Shown here in pieces: positions 1 through 8,352 of a stretch of DNA of 64,000 bases (its first letter is position 1; each line of letters begins with the position of its first letter). The DNA lies in assembly GCA_023525915.1 (NCBI GenBank), contig CP026657.1, positions 2,876,001-2,940,000 of the forward strand. Direction: 5' to 3'. This DNA is from Acetispira formosa (nom. nud.). GTDB lineage: Bacteria > Desulfobacterota > Desulfarculia > Adiutricales > Adiutricaceae. The notes beneath the pieces are model-generated. The model worked only from the letters and a program-made list of their open reading frames with translations. It was not told where the DNA came from and searched no databases. The position numbers and the translations under genes are program-made.

Positions 1-1002
1 GTCTTTGATGACCGTGCCGACAATGGAATCGACCAGATCAGCCGGACAGCCCGCCCGGTCATACAGAAACCAGGCCTTGACGCCCACGGCATGGGCCACA
101 TTTATGGCCTCGGCCGTGGACATGACCGCTTTCATGCTGTCCATGTTGGACGAGCCGCTATGGGCCGCGCCGCCGGGCCGCAGGTCGCGGAAAGTGGTGA
201 CCAGAAGCTCCAGCACTGGTTCCGGGAGTTTGACCGGAATACCGCTTTTTTCCAGGAGTCTGGCCGAAGCTTCCTGAACCAGTTCCATTTCCTGGGAAAA
301 ATCCATGATGGGAAAAACCGTTTCAAAGTCAAAGCGGCGCTTCAGGGCGGCGCTCATTTCATTGACTCCCCGGTCACGGGTGTTGGCGGTGGCAATGATG
401 TTGAAACCTTCGGCGGCATAGAGCATGGAGTTGTCTCCGGCCAGTTCCGGCACGGCCATGACCCGGTCGGAGAGCATGCTCAAAAGACAATCCTGCACTT
501 CCAGGGGAGTTCTGGTGATTTCCTCAAAGCGGACTATCCGGCCCTCACGCATGCCCTGATAAAGCGGAGCGGGCACCAGGGCCGCCGGGCTGGGGCCTTC
601 GTTGATCAATAGGGCATAGTTCCAGGAATATTTAATCTGGTCTTCAGTGGTGGAGGCCCCGCCCTGAATGGTGAGGGTGGAGGAGCCGGAAATGGCGGCC
701 GACATCAATTCTGACAACAGCGATTTGGCCGTGCCGGGATCGCCCACCAAAAGGAGCCCCCGCCCGGTGGCCAGGGTGACCAGCATGCGTTCCAGCGAAT
801 TGACGGGGATGACTATTTTGCGGCTGAGCCCGGCTTTCGCGTCACCGGCGATAAATTTCAGCACGGCGCTCAAACCCATGCGCCAGCCGGGAGGTTTGGG
901 GCTTCTATCGGATTTGGCCAGTTTTTCCAGTTCAGCCTGATACAGTATTTCAGCCGGGGGCCGCTGAAGTTTTTTTTCAGCGGCGGTTTGTTGCCTGGTC
1001 AT
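1..1002 (-). CDS. MoxR-type AAA ATPase, C-terminus beyond the window edge
   Basis: The reading frame is open from an ATG at 1002 down to base 1, giving 334 residues and no stop, so the gene is cut by the window edge. The Walker A motif GDPGTAKS is at residues 87-94 and a Walker B-like stretch ending in FEE lies near 156-161. A later segment reads ATANTRDRG followed by LKRRFDFE, as in sensor-1 and arginine-finger regions of MoxR/AAA_5 ATPases. The start has a GAG-rich ribosome site and lies 18 bp after the stop of the WGR gene, so the two are co-transcribed. MoxR ATPases usually act as chaperones that remodel partner proteins, often VWA proteins. The pairing with a WGR/DUF4132 protein resembles E. 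coli yehL next to yehI. The substrate is unknown. Confidence 0.85.
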   Translation of the reverse strand, partial: MTRQQTAAEKKLQRPPAEILYQAELEKLAKSDRSPKPPGWRMGLSAVLKFIAGDAKAGLSRKIVIPVNSLERMLVTLATGRGLLLVGDPGTAKSLLSELMSAAISGSSTLTIQGGASTTEDQIKYSWNYALLINEGPSPAALVPAPLYQGMREGRIVRFEEITRTPLEVQDCLLSMLSDRVMAVPELAGDNSMLYAAEGFNIIATANTRDRGVNEMSAALKRRFDFETVFPIMDFSQEMELVQEASARLLEKSGIPVKLPEPVLELLVTTFRDLRPGGAAHSGSSNMDSMKAVMSTAEAINVAHAVGVKAWFLYDRAGCPADLVDSIVGTVIKD

Positions 1003-1020
1003 AATCTCACTCTTACCATT

Positions 1021-3741
1021 TTAGAAGTCGGCCTTTTTGGTCAGCATTTCCATTTCACGAATCAGCTCGCTGATAACCATGGGGTCCACCGCGCTCAGCG
1101 GCAGCGGCTCCTTGATGTCTTCCCATTGATTCATGCGGCCGATCTCCAGAAATTCGATTTTCTGGGGTTCGGTCATTTCAGTATAGCCCACGCTGAAACC
1201 TTCCGCCATATGCAAACGCACATGATTTTCCTCATCCACGCTTTTATGCATCCAGCCGACCCAGCCGCCGTCCTGAGGCGTACCCATTCGCCAGCCCCGG
1301 TGGCGCAGACCGAAGACACGGCCGGTGCTCAATTCAATGTCGCGCCAGCGGCTCAGTTTCTTTGAATCTTTTTCATCCTCATTGAGGCTGTAAACCTCCC
1401 GGCCCAACTGGACGAAGGGCTGAATCAGCTCATAATCGGCAAAAAGCTGGCCGAAACCTTCCAGTGCCTCCGGGGTCATTTCCATAATGTGGGGTATGCC
1501 CAGACGAAGGTTGCTGTTATCCGGCAGTTCAAAGGGGTTATCTTCCGCGTCGGTGAAACTGCCGTCTTCACTGACCCGGAAAAAGTTCTCAGCCTGCCCG
1601 CCGAAATTGCTGACGTGCCCTTTAGCGTCCGGCTCCATAGGATAAAAGGCCCAGACCAGCCTTTGGGTGAGGTGGCGAATCAGCGGATGACGCACCAGAA
1701 AAGTTTCAAAATGCTCTCGGTTCCAGTGGCGGCGGCGGCACATGGCCATCTCCAGACGCATAATCTGCTGGGCGGCCACCGTGCGCACATCTTTTTTCAG
1801 GTTCTTGAATAATTCTGAGGCTGCCGCGGACAGATCGGGATCATCGGTTTTGGCCGGGCGCGGCAGATTGTTAAGGCGTTTGCCGCCCTGTTCCCGCACA
1901 TAAGGTTTCAGAGCCTCATCAAAACCGATGGTGAACTGGCGGGGACCGTAATCCAGAATCATGGCCCCCTGTTCATCCAAGCCGAAGTCCGGGGCCAGAC
2001 GATCCTCCAACTGCTCGGTGCTAAGGCCCATGTCATCGGCTATCCGCTGAATCATCTCCCTGGCCTTGTCCTGAAGCCCCTTGAATTTAACTTTCTGGGC
2101 GATGCCGTTAAGCTGCATCAGGGCCACATCAGTGCCGATGGCGGCCAGCACTTCCAGGCCGGTGACGGCGCGGGCGTGGGCGGACATGCCCGGCCACTCG
2201 CGGATACAGGGGGTCAGACGGCGGGCCGTTTCATCGTCACCGAAAAAGCCCAGGCTCAGAAAGGCCCACTTGTCTTTGCTGGGCGTTCCGGCGTTTTGCC
2301 AGGCCATAAAAATATCCCAGGCAAAATTGGCCAGCGACAGCTTGGTGCACAGGCTTTTCACCACCTCCAGCCCAGCGTACCAGCCCTCGGCGTTGGGGAA
2401 GGATAGCATGACGCCGATATTGTTGAGGGCGTTCAGCGGCAGGGCGCGGCCCTTGTCCGGGCCGTTGGCGATGAGCGGGGCCCGCCACTGTTCGGCCTGC
2501 CACCAACTGGGCAGGGACGGTATTCTGGATGGGTAGAGATCCAATTCGCTTCCGCTGATGAGGTGCTCCAGGGCTTCCATAATTTGCGGATTCTGATAGA
2601 GCGCGGCGGTTTCCATGATGAGATCATGGTGGCCCTTTCTGTTCAGTAGCCTTAGGGCGGCGGCCGCGCAGTCGGCGGCTTCTCCCTTGGGGCCAAGGGC
2701 CGGGGCGATCAAGGCGCTGGCTGCGTGGCGGGGATAACCCAGAAGCCATTGCCGCCCCTGCTCACGCAAGCTTTTCAGCTTAAAGAACGCCCTGGCCATG
2801 ACCGGGGCCAATTCGATGGTCCCGAAGCAGGAGACCGCATCGATATGTTCTGAAGGCACACGTTTGAACAGTTCCATCAGGCCCGGCAAAATCGCCAGCC
2901 CGAACTTGGCGGCCATATGCTCCTGATGGTAGACATAGTCGAATTTGGGCACAAATTTATTGAAAACCGGAACACAAAACGCCTCCGGCAGACGGGACAG
3001 ATACTGGCAATTGGTGTAGCAGGTGAACCAATACCGGTCGTCAGCTTTTTTTCTGGCCTCAACGGCTGCAAATATTTCATCGAATACAGATAAAAAAGAT
3101 TCAGCGTCGCCTTTTTTCACCGCCTGGAGCGCCTTGAGGTTAAGTTCTTTGCTGATGCACCGATATTTGTCCGGTTCAAGACCGATGCGATACAGAATAC
3201 CTTCAATGTCGGCCGGATTGAGCGCCGGCTGATCAGCGGCGCCAGGCTTAAAGCCGGGGCCGCACAGCTCCGCCAGACTCGCCATATCCACCACAGGTTC
3301 AAGTGGCAGAGGGTCGAGCTTGAAGGTTTCGATTTTCTTCGTAACCTTTTTTTGGGTCCAGGGCGGATTGAGCAGCATTTCCGGCAGAGAGCCGTCAGTC
3401 GTCACAGCCGGGGTCTCAACTGGCGGCGCAGTATCATCAGCAATCGCCTCAACTACAGCTTCCGCCTGCTGTGACGGCAGACTTTTCGCCGGGCGGGCGG
3501 CAATGGGAGCAGGGGGCATCACAGAACCGGCCGAAACCGTGGCCTCTTCATAGCCCTTGCTGGTTTTCTCGTCGATCTGCTTTTGCACCGAAGCCTCGGC
3601 CGCCGCCTCATCGGAAAAATCTTTGCTTTTGCTCTGGCCATTGGTTCCGATTCTTCCCCAGCGAGTGGTGACGGTCCGGCCCGTCCGTTCGATTTCCCAG
3701 AATTTGTCTGACTTTAGATCCTTGAACTCAAAACGGCGCAT
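1021..3741 (-). CDS. WGR and DUF4132 domain protein (YehI/MolR-like)
   Basis: 906 residues from the chosen ATG. An upstream in-frame start would add 17 residues, but the internal ATG has a clear AAGGGAG ribosome site. Residues about 1-75 form a WGR domain, with the signature RWGRIGTNGQ near residue 28. The C-terminal third resembles DUF4132, including a Trp/Gly-rich stretch (RHRGWRMGTPQDGGWVGW). WGR domains bind nucleic acid in PARPs, but the role of the DUF4132 proteins is not established. E. coli YehI has the same domain pair and is longer. The gene lies directly upstream of a MoxR ATPase, so the two products probably work together. Between the domains is a Pro/Ala/Glu-rich linker at about residues 75-135. 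Confidence 0.85.
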   Translation of the reverse strand: MRRFEFKDLKSDKFWEIERTGRTVTTRWGRIGTNGQSKSKDFSDEAAAEASVQKQIDEKTSKGYEEATVSAGSVMPPAPIAARPAKSLPSQQAEAVVEAIADDTAPPVETPAVTTDGSLPEMLLNPPWTQKKVTKKIETFKLDPLPLEPVVDMASLAELCGPGFKPGAADQPALNPADIEGILYRIGLEPDKYRCISKELNLKALQAVKKGDAESFLSVFDEIFAAVEARKKADDRYWFTCYTNCQYLSRLPEAFCVPVFNKFVPKFDYVYHQEHMAAKFGLAILPGLMELFKRVPSEHIDAVSCFGTIELAPVMARAFFKLKSLREQGRQWLLGYPRHAASALIAPALGPKGEAADCAAAALRLLNRKGHHDLIMETAALYQNPQIMEALEHLISGSELDLYPSRIPSLPSWWQAEQWRAPLIANGPDKGRALPLNALNNIGVMLSFPNAEGWYAGLEVVKSLCTKLSLANFAWDIFMAWQNAGTPSKDKWAFLSLGFFGDDETARRLTPCIREWPGMSAHARAVTGLEVLAAIGTDVALMQLNGIAQKVKFKGLQDKAREMIQRIADDMGLSTEQLEDRLAPDFGLDEQGAMILDYGPRQFTIGFDEALKPYVREQGGKRLNNLPRPAKTDDPDLSAAASELFKNLKKDVRTVAAQQIMRLEMAMCRRRHWNREHFETFLVRHPLIRHLTQRLVWAFYPMEPDAKGHVSNFGGQAENFFRVSEDGSFTDAEDNPFELPDNSNLRLGIPHIMEMTPEALEGFGQLFADYELIQPFVQLGREVYSLNEDEKDSKKLSRWRDIELSTGRVFGLRHRGWRMGTPQDGGWVGWMHKSVDEENHVRLHMAEGFSVGYTEMTEPQKIEFLEIGRMNQWEDIKEPLPLSAVDPMVISELIREMEMLTKKADF

Positions 3742-4405
3742 AAATCGCTCCCTTGTATGCGTGGTCCGTACAAGACTGGCCCGATGCGGCATTTCCAGCC
3801 TGTGAAAGTTTGCGGCCGGGAAGCGGCCCTGACACTATTGTCTCAGGTATGTACAGGTATTGTATTGGAAATATCCCAAGATGATTGCCTAAGTTTGACA
3901 TATTCCCAGCCCGCATGCAAGTGGCCCGAAGATTGGTATGAGGCCATCGTTTGGAAACGGCAAAGGTAAAGCCCGCCCGCCCTGGTCGGTGTCAGCTTTT
4001 GAGTGGGATGATAGTTGAAGGCTTCTGGCATAAGCCGATTATGACTAGCATGCGGTATGATTTTTAAACCGCCTGATTATTTTCTTTTTCCCGGCTAACC
4101 TTTGTTGATGTTAAAACATATTGCTTTTATTTGATCATTTAAAGTTATCGCAAATACGTTTAATAAAAGGTCATTTATCTGTATAATAAACGCCAGCAAG
4201 GTTTTCTTCTAAAGGGTGGGTATGTTGATAGAATATTGAAAGCATTGTACTGCACTAGCTATCATGTTAATGGTTAAACTGAATCGTTAATTTTAGAAAA
4301 GGGTCGAGTTTTTTCCCTATTGGGCCCAAAATATTTCCAGGCCAGGATACCCTTGAAAGTAATTATGATTCTGGCTGAAAGAAAAAAATATTTCCGAGAG
4401 GTGAT
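3742..4405. other. AT-rich divergent intergenic region
   Basis: This 664-bp gap separates the WGR gene (minus) from the TetR gene (plus). The half near TetR is strongly AT-rich and contains a TATAAT at 4182-4187 that could be a -10 element, but I see no convincing -35. At 3958-3998 there is a short sequence (GGCAAAGGTAAAGCCCG followed by CCTGGTCGGTGTCAGC) matching the flanks of the hairpin at 18519-18664, with the hairpin absent. No gene is supported. Confidence 0.5.
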
Positions 4406-5035
4406 ATGTCCGGGAAAGAAAAGAAGCTGACGCCCCGATCGGCCCGGAAAAAGAAAGCCATGTTGGAGGCCGCCTGGCAAGTTCTGGCCAGGGAGGGTTA
4501 CGAACGGGCCTCCCTGGATATGGTTCTGAGCCTGTGCGGCGGCTCCAAGGCCACCATTTACAATTACTTCAAATCCAAGGAGGATTTGTTTGGCAAAGCT
4601 GTTTTTGCCCGTTCTTACGAGTTGTCCCGGCGTGTTTTTCAGGATTTTTCGGACCAGGAGGATTTTATAACTGAATTATATATCTTTGGCCTCCGATATC
4701 TGAATTTTTACCTCAATACGGATTTGTTGGAAATCAGCCGTGTGGCTATGGCTGAGGGTAAAAATCTTGATTACGGACGGGTGTTATATGAGGAGGGGTT
4801 CCGAAAGAATTGGGCAACTGTGGCTGTGTATCTGGAAAAGCACATCGAGCCTGAAAAATTTCTGACTGGGGGAAGTTGGACGGCAGCCATGCACTTAAAG
4901 GGGCTTCTGGACAGAGAAATGCTGATAAGACGCGCCTGGGGGGTTATGGACGGCATAGACGACAAAGATTTGCGTGATGTTGTGCAAAGCGGTATAACCG
5001 CATTTGCCCGTATATACGGAATTGAACAAGAGTAA
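4406..5035 (+). CDS. TetR/AcrR family transcriptional regulator
   Basis: 209 residues, with a ribosome site GAGAGGTGAT immediately before the ATG. The N-terminal HTH (about residues 12-60) shows the TetR pattern: AAWQVLAREGYERASL, then SKATIYNYFKSKEDLF, where the YNYF/YYHF helix is the recognition region. The C-terminal ligand domain is divergent and gives no clue to the inducer. The basic N-terminus (KKLTPRSARKKK) is typical. It is divergent from the WGR/MoxR operon, which is one possible target. Downstream it runs straight into an 830-bp palindrome 1 bp after its stop codon. Confidence 0.88.
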   Translation: MSGKEKKLTPRSARKKKAMLEAAWQVLAREGYERASLDMVLSLCGGSKATIYNYFKSKEDLFGKAVFARSYELSRRVFQDFSDQEDFITELYIFGLRYLNFYLNTDLLEISRVAMAEGKNLDYGRVLYEEGFRKNWATVAVYLEKHIEPEKFLTGGSWTAAMHLKGLLDREMLIRRAWGVMDGIDDKDLRDVVQSGITAFARIYGIEQE

Positions 5036-5865
5036 AGGAATGCGGCCTTCGGCCGCACGATTTAAAGGACTTGGCCTGAAGGGCCAACCAAAGGGTTCCA
5101 CCCTCTGGACTCCGGCTGGGGGAGGGCCCACGCGGGCCCTACCCCAGACCCCACCCGCGCCAAGGGGCAAGCCCCTTGGAACCCCAAGAGGTCAGGGTCA
5201 GATTCAACTTACTTCTTCCCGCATCGCCGCAACTCGCTTCGAGTACGAAGCTCAGACAAGCGGCGACGCTTCATACTTTGTCAGCTTTACGTGCTATGAG
5301 TAGCTTCACGTCGAGCTGCTACAGCTTTCTATAGGCAGCCTCATCGGCCGAGTGATAGTTCACGTATGTTCGGCTTAAATCAGCTTCCCCTTAAAGGCCC
5401 TTTCCAGTGCTGTTAGTCCGTCTCTCCGCCACCTATCGCTTTTCAATGAGTTATTCATTAGAAAAAAGACGGGAAAGTCTCAACGTTACAGCACTGGAAA
5501 AACTATTGGAGGGGAAGAAGTAATCAGCCGAACATACGTGAAGCAACAATCATTCAGTGAAGCTGCCTATAGTAAAATGTAACAGCCCAACGTGAAGAGG
5601 CCAACATCGTTTAACGCGGAGATAGTATGAAGCGTCGCCGCTTGTCTGAGCTTCGTACCCGAAGCGAGTTGCGGCGATGCGGGAAAAAGAGAGTTGAAGC
5701 CGACACTGACCTCTTGGGGGTCCAGGGGGCTCGCCCCCCTGGCGCGGGTGGGGTCTGGGGCAGGGCCCGCATGGGCCCTCCCCCAGCCGGAGTCCAGAGG
5801 GCGGAGCCCTTTGGTTGGCCCTTCGGGCCAAGTCCTTTATCGCGCGGCCGTAGGCCGCATTCCTT
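5036..5865. repeat. 830-bp imperfect palindrome filling the tetR-tpiA gap
   Basis: The left arm (5036 to about 5450) and the reverse complement of the right arm (about 5453 to 5865) align along nearly their whole length. The outer 245 bp are about 90 percent identical. The inner part is more diverged but still matches, for example TCACGTATGTTCGGCT at about 5359 with its complement at about 5527, and the shared TTTCCAGTGCTGT. The centre is AATGAGTTATTCATT at 5445-5459. The outer arms hold nested GC-rich hairpins (TGCGGCCTTCGGCCGCA, AGGGCCCACGCGGGCCCT, CCAAGGGGCAAGCCCCTTGG). It lies between two convergent genes and contains no credible ORF. It could be a transposon remnant or an inverted duplication. 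Confidence 0.9.
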
Positions 5866-5878
5866 ATACTACACTTTA

Positions 5879-6637
5879 TCAGGCGTCGAAATCGATAATC
5901 TTGGCGAAACTGGCCGCCTCCAAACTCGCACCGCCTACCAGCGCTCCGTCAATATCCGCCTGGGACATCAACTTGGCCACGTTGTCCGGCTTGACCGAAC
6001 CACCGTAAAGGATGCGGGTGTTGTCGGCCACGGCCTGGTCAAAACGCCCGGCCAGCCATTTACGGATGTGAGCATGCACTTCTTCAGCCATTTCCGGGGT
6101 GGCGGTCTTGCCGGTGCCAATAGCCCAGACCGGCTCATAGGCAATAACTACAGTCGTCATGTCGGCCGGGGTGAATCCAGCCAGACCTTCAGTGAGCTGG
6201 GTGTCGAGTACGTCAAAGGTTTTGTTGGCTTCACGCTCCGCCAGGCTTTCACCAACGCAAACAATGGGCATGAGCTTGGCGGCCAGAGTGGCTTTGACCT
6301 TCTTGTTGACCCACTCACCCGTATCACCGAACATCTGGCGGCGCTCACTGTGGCCGATGATGACCGCTCCGGCTCCGGTGGCCGCGATCATGGGCGCGGA
6401 AACTTCACCGGTGAAAGCGCCTTCATTTTCCCAATACACATCCTGGGCGGCGATGATGACCGGAGTGCCGTGGGCCGCCTGAACAGAGGCTTCCAGCGTG
6501 GGAAAAGGCACGCCAAAGGCGACTTCGCGATCGGCTTTGAACTGAGTCAGCTTAATAAGGTCAGCAAAAAATTCGCGGGCCTGGGCGCTGGTTTTAAACA
6601 TTTTCCAATTACCGGCTAACAATGGTTTTCTGCTCAT
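5879..6637 (-). CDS. tpiA: triose-phosphate isomerase
   Basis: 252 residues, full length for the family. It interconverts dihydroxyacetone phosphate and glyceraldehyde-3-phosphate in the cytoplasm. The substrate-binding GNWKMFK (Lys12), the catalytic-His segment IIGHSERR, the catalytic-Glu and loop-6 segment YEPVWAIGTGKTA and the phosphate-binding LYGGSVKP are all present. The start follows AGGAGGG. It lies 339 bp downstream of pgk on the same strand, the gap being largely occupied by a MITE, so the two may once have formed a tighter operon. It accepts the glyceraldehyde-3-phosphate made by the uronate pathway in this window. Confidence 0.97.
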   Translation of the reverse strand: MSRKPLLAGNWKMFKTSAQAREFFADLIKLTQFKADREVAFGVPFPTLEASVQAAHGTPVIIAAQDVYWENEGAFTGEVSAPMIAATGAGAVIIGHSERRQMFGDTGEWVNKKVKATLAAKLMPIVCVGESLAEREANKTFDVLDTQLTEGLAGFTPADMTTVVIAYEPVWAIGTGKTATPEMAEEVHAHIRKWLAGRFDQAVADNTRILYGGSVKPDNVAKLMSQADIDGALVGGASLEAASFAKIIDFDA

Positions 6638-6726
6638 GGGAAAAATCCCTCCTGTTAATTTTGAATGTTCAGAACCAGCCCCAATGCCGCGGCCGATTCA
6701 CAGATATTCTGATATGAATATTGATT

Positions 6727-6918
6727 GGCGATAACCAGCAATTCTAATTATGGCCGATGCCGCCGCATAAAGCCGGGGTCGAGCGTAGCGAGACGGAGCG
6801 CCAGCGATTGGTTTTGACGGAAAAATAGCCGCTCGCGAAACAAAAACCACGCTTTTTGTGTAGCTACGAGCCGTAAGTTCAAGGAAAAAAGCCATAATTA
6901 GAATTGCTGGGCGATAAC
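6727..6918 (-). mobile_element. MITE family C, copy 1, with 9-bp target duplication
   Basis: The element at 6736-6909 (174 bp) begins CAGCAATTCTAATTATGG and ends with the reverse complement, CCATAATTAGAATTGCTG. It is flanked on both sides by GGCGATAAC (6727-6735 and 6910-6918), a perfect 9-bp target duplication. Inside are the family core GACGGAGCGCCAGCGA, TTGGTTTTGACGG and a hairpin AAAAACCACGCTTTTTG. There is no coding capacity, so it is a non-autonomous element. Strand is given relative to the tandem copies at 31202-31650. Confidence 0.9.
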
Positions 6919-6976
6919 CGAGCGCTTTTGCCGGCCACTTGTTCAGGGCCGCTTTCCCTGGTTGACGCACCAGTAT

Positions 6977-8212
6977 TTATTTGCGCAGAAGAGCTTCCAG
7001 GGCCACCAGTGGCTGACCGGCCAGAGCCTTGAGAAACGCGCTGCCTCCAGTTGAAAGAAAAGAAACCTGATTGCGGTCGGACATCTTTAAAATGGCTGCC
7101 GAGGTGTCCACACCCCCGGCCAGCGTCACTCCGGGGCATTCCGCCAGGGCTCGCGTCACCAGGGCCGTGCCCTTGGAAAAGGCCGGAGTTTCGTAAGCGC
7201 CCATGGGGCCGTTCCAAATGATGGTGCGGCAGAGGCTGAAAACCTGGCTGTACAAAAGCTGGGTGGCCGGGCCAATATCTTCGGAAACAAGCTCCGGCGT
7301 CAGATTCTGGGCCGGGACGTTGGTGACGGTATCACCTTCGCCGGAAAGAGCCACTGCGTCCACCGGGAAAAAAAGCTTGGCCTTGTATTCGCGGCAACGG
7401 CTGAGAATCGCCCTTATTTCTTCCACTGATTCCTGGGCCAGCGAAAAGTGTTCAATGCCTCCGCCAAGGGCCAGACGAGAAAAAGCGTCGCCCATCTGGC
7501 CGCCCAGAATCACGAAATCCGCCCTGTTCATCAGCTTGGTCACCACCGGCAGCTTGAAATCGACATTGCGCCCGCCAATAATGGCGGCCATGGGTTGGGC
7601 CGGATTATAGAGAGCCCGGCCCATAGCCATCAATTCATTTTTGAGGGCCAGACCGCCGCAGCTTTGACCGGCAAAGCGGACGATAGTGGTCATGGAGGCG
7701 TGGGCCCGGTGACAGACGCCAAAGGCGTCGTTCACATAAACATCAGCCAGGGCGGCCAGTTCTTTGGCAAAGGCCGGATCGCCCGTAATCTCGCCGGGGT
7801 GAAAACGCAGGTTCTCCAGGAGCATTACCTGCCCCGGGGCCAGTTTAGCGGCCGCTTCGGCCGTGGCCGGGCCGATGACTTCAGGGGCAAAAGAGACATC
7901 GACCTCCCAGATGCGGCTGAGGCGGCGGGCCAGAGGCGCGAAGGAAAAACGCGGGTCCGGCCGGCCGTCACGGTCCAGGGGATTTCGCAGGTGGCTGCCG
8001 ATGATGACGGAAGCGCCGTGATCCAGAAGATGATTAATAGTCGGCAGGACCGCCCGCAGGCGGCCGTCGTCAACGGGGGAGCCGTTTTCATCAAGGGGAA
8101 CGTTGAAATCAGTGCGGACAAACACTTTTTTCCCGGACAGATCCACATCGCCTGGAAAAGGGATATTTTTTAACAATTCAGCCAAATCGCATTGGTTAGC
8201 GGAATGAGTCAT
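6977..8212 (-). CDS. pgk: phosphoglycerate kinase, divergent
   Basis: 411 residues. It transfers phosphate from 1,3-bisphosphoglycerate to ADP in glycolysis. Family landmarks are VRTDFNVPL, LLENLRFHPGE, DVYVNDAFGVCHRAHASM and a C-terminal GGS-containing nucleotide loop. Several usually invariant motifs differ: SHLGRP reads SHLRNP, GGAKVxDK reads GGRNVDFK (the first Lys replaced by Asn), GGGDT/S reads GGVDT, and STGGGAS reads STGGSAF. The fold is clearly PGK, but full catalytic competence is not certain from sequence. A ribosome site AGGTGG precedes the ATG. It is upstream of tpiA on the same strand. Confidence 0.92.
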   Translation of the reverse strand: MTHSANQCDLAELLKNIPFPGDVDLSGKKVFVRTDFNVPLDENGSPVDDGRLRAVLPTINHLLDHGASVIIGSHLRNPLDRDGRPDPRFSFAPLARRLSRIWEVDVSFAPEVIGPATAEAAAKLAPGQVMLLENLRFHPGEITGDPAFAKELAALADVYVNDAFGVCHRAHASMTTIVRFAGQSCGGLALKNELMAMGRALYNPAQPMAAIIGGRNVDFKLPVVTKLMNRADFVILGGQMGDAFSRLALGGGIEHFSLAQESVEEIRAILSRCREYKAKLFFPVDAVALSGEGDTVTNVPAQNLTPELVSEDIGPATQLLYSQVFSLCRTIIWNGPMGAYETPAFSKGTALVTRALAECPGVTLAGGVDTSAAILKMSDRNQVSFLSTGGSAFLKALAGQPLVALEALLRK

Positions 8213-8289
8213 AGGCGGTCCACCTGATGTCGCGCTGTCGGGTTGAAGTCTTTTAGTAATATAACAAAGAAGAGCGTTTTAAACAAGCC

Positions 8290-8322
8290 GGCGTCCTCCC
8301 CGTCTCTGCCGGGGAGGACGCC
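8290..8322 (-). terminator. hairpin terminator downstream of the AGCS gene
   Basis: A 12-bp GC-rich stem, GGCGTCCTCCCC paired with GGGGAGGACGCC, with a 9-nt loop. It lies 30 bp beyond the stop of the symporter gene on the minus strand and is followed there by a modest T-rich run (CTTGTTT). It separates the symporter from pgk. Confidence 0.7.
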
Positions 8323-8352
8323 TGATGAAAGCTCTGGAACGATTGACTGTTC

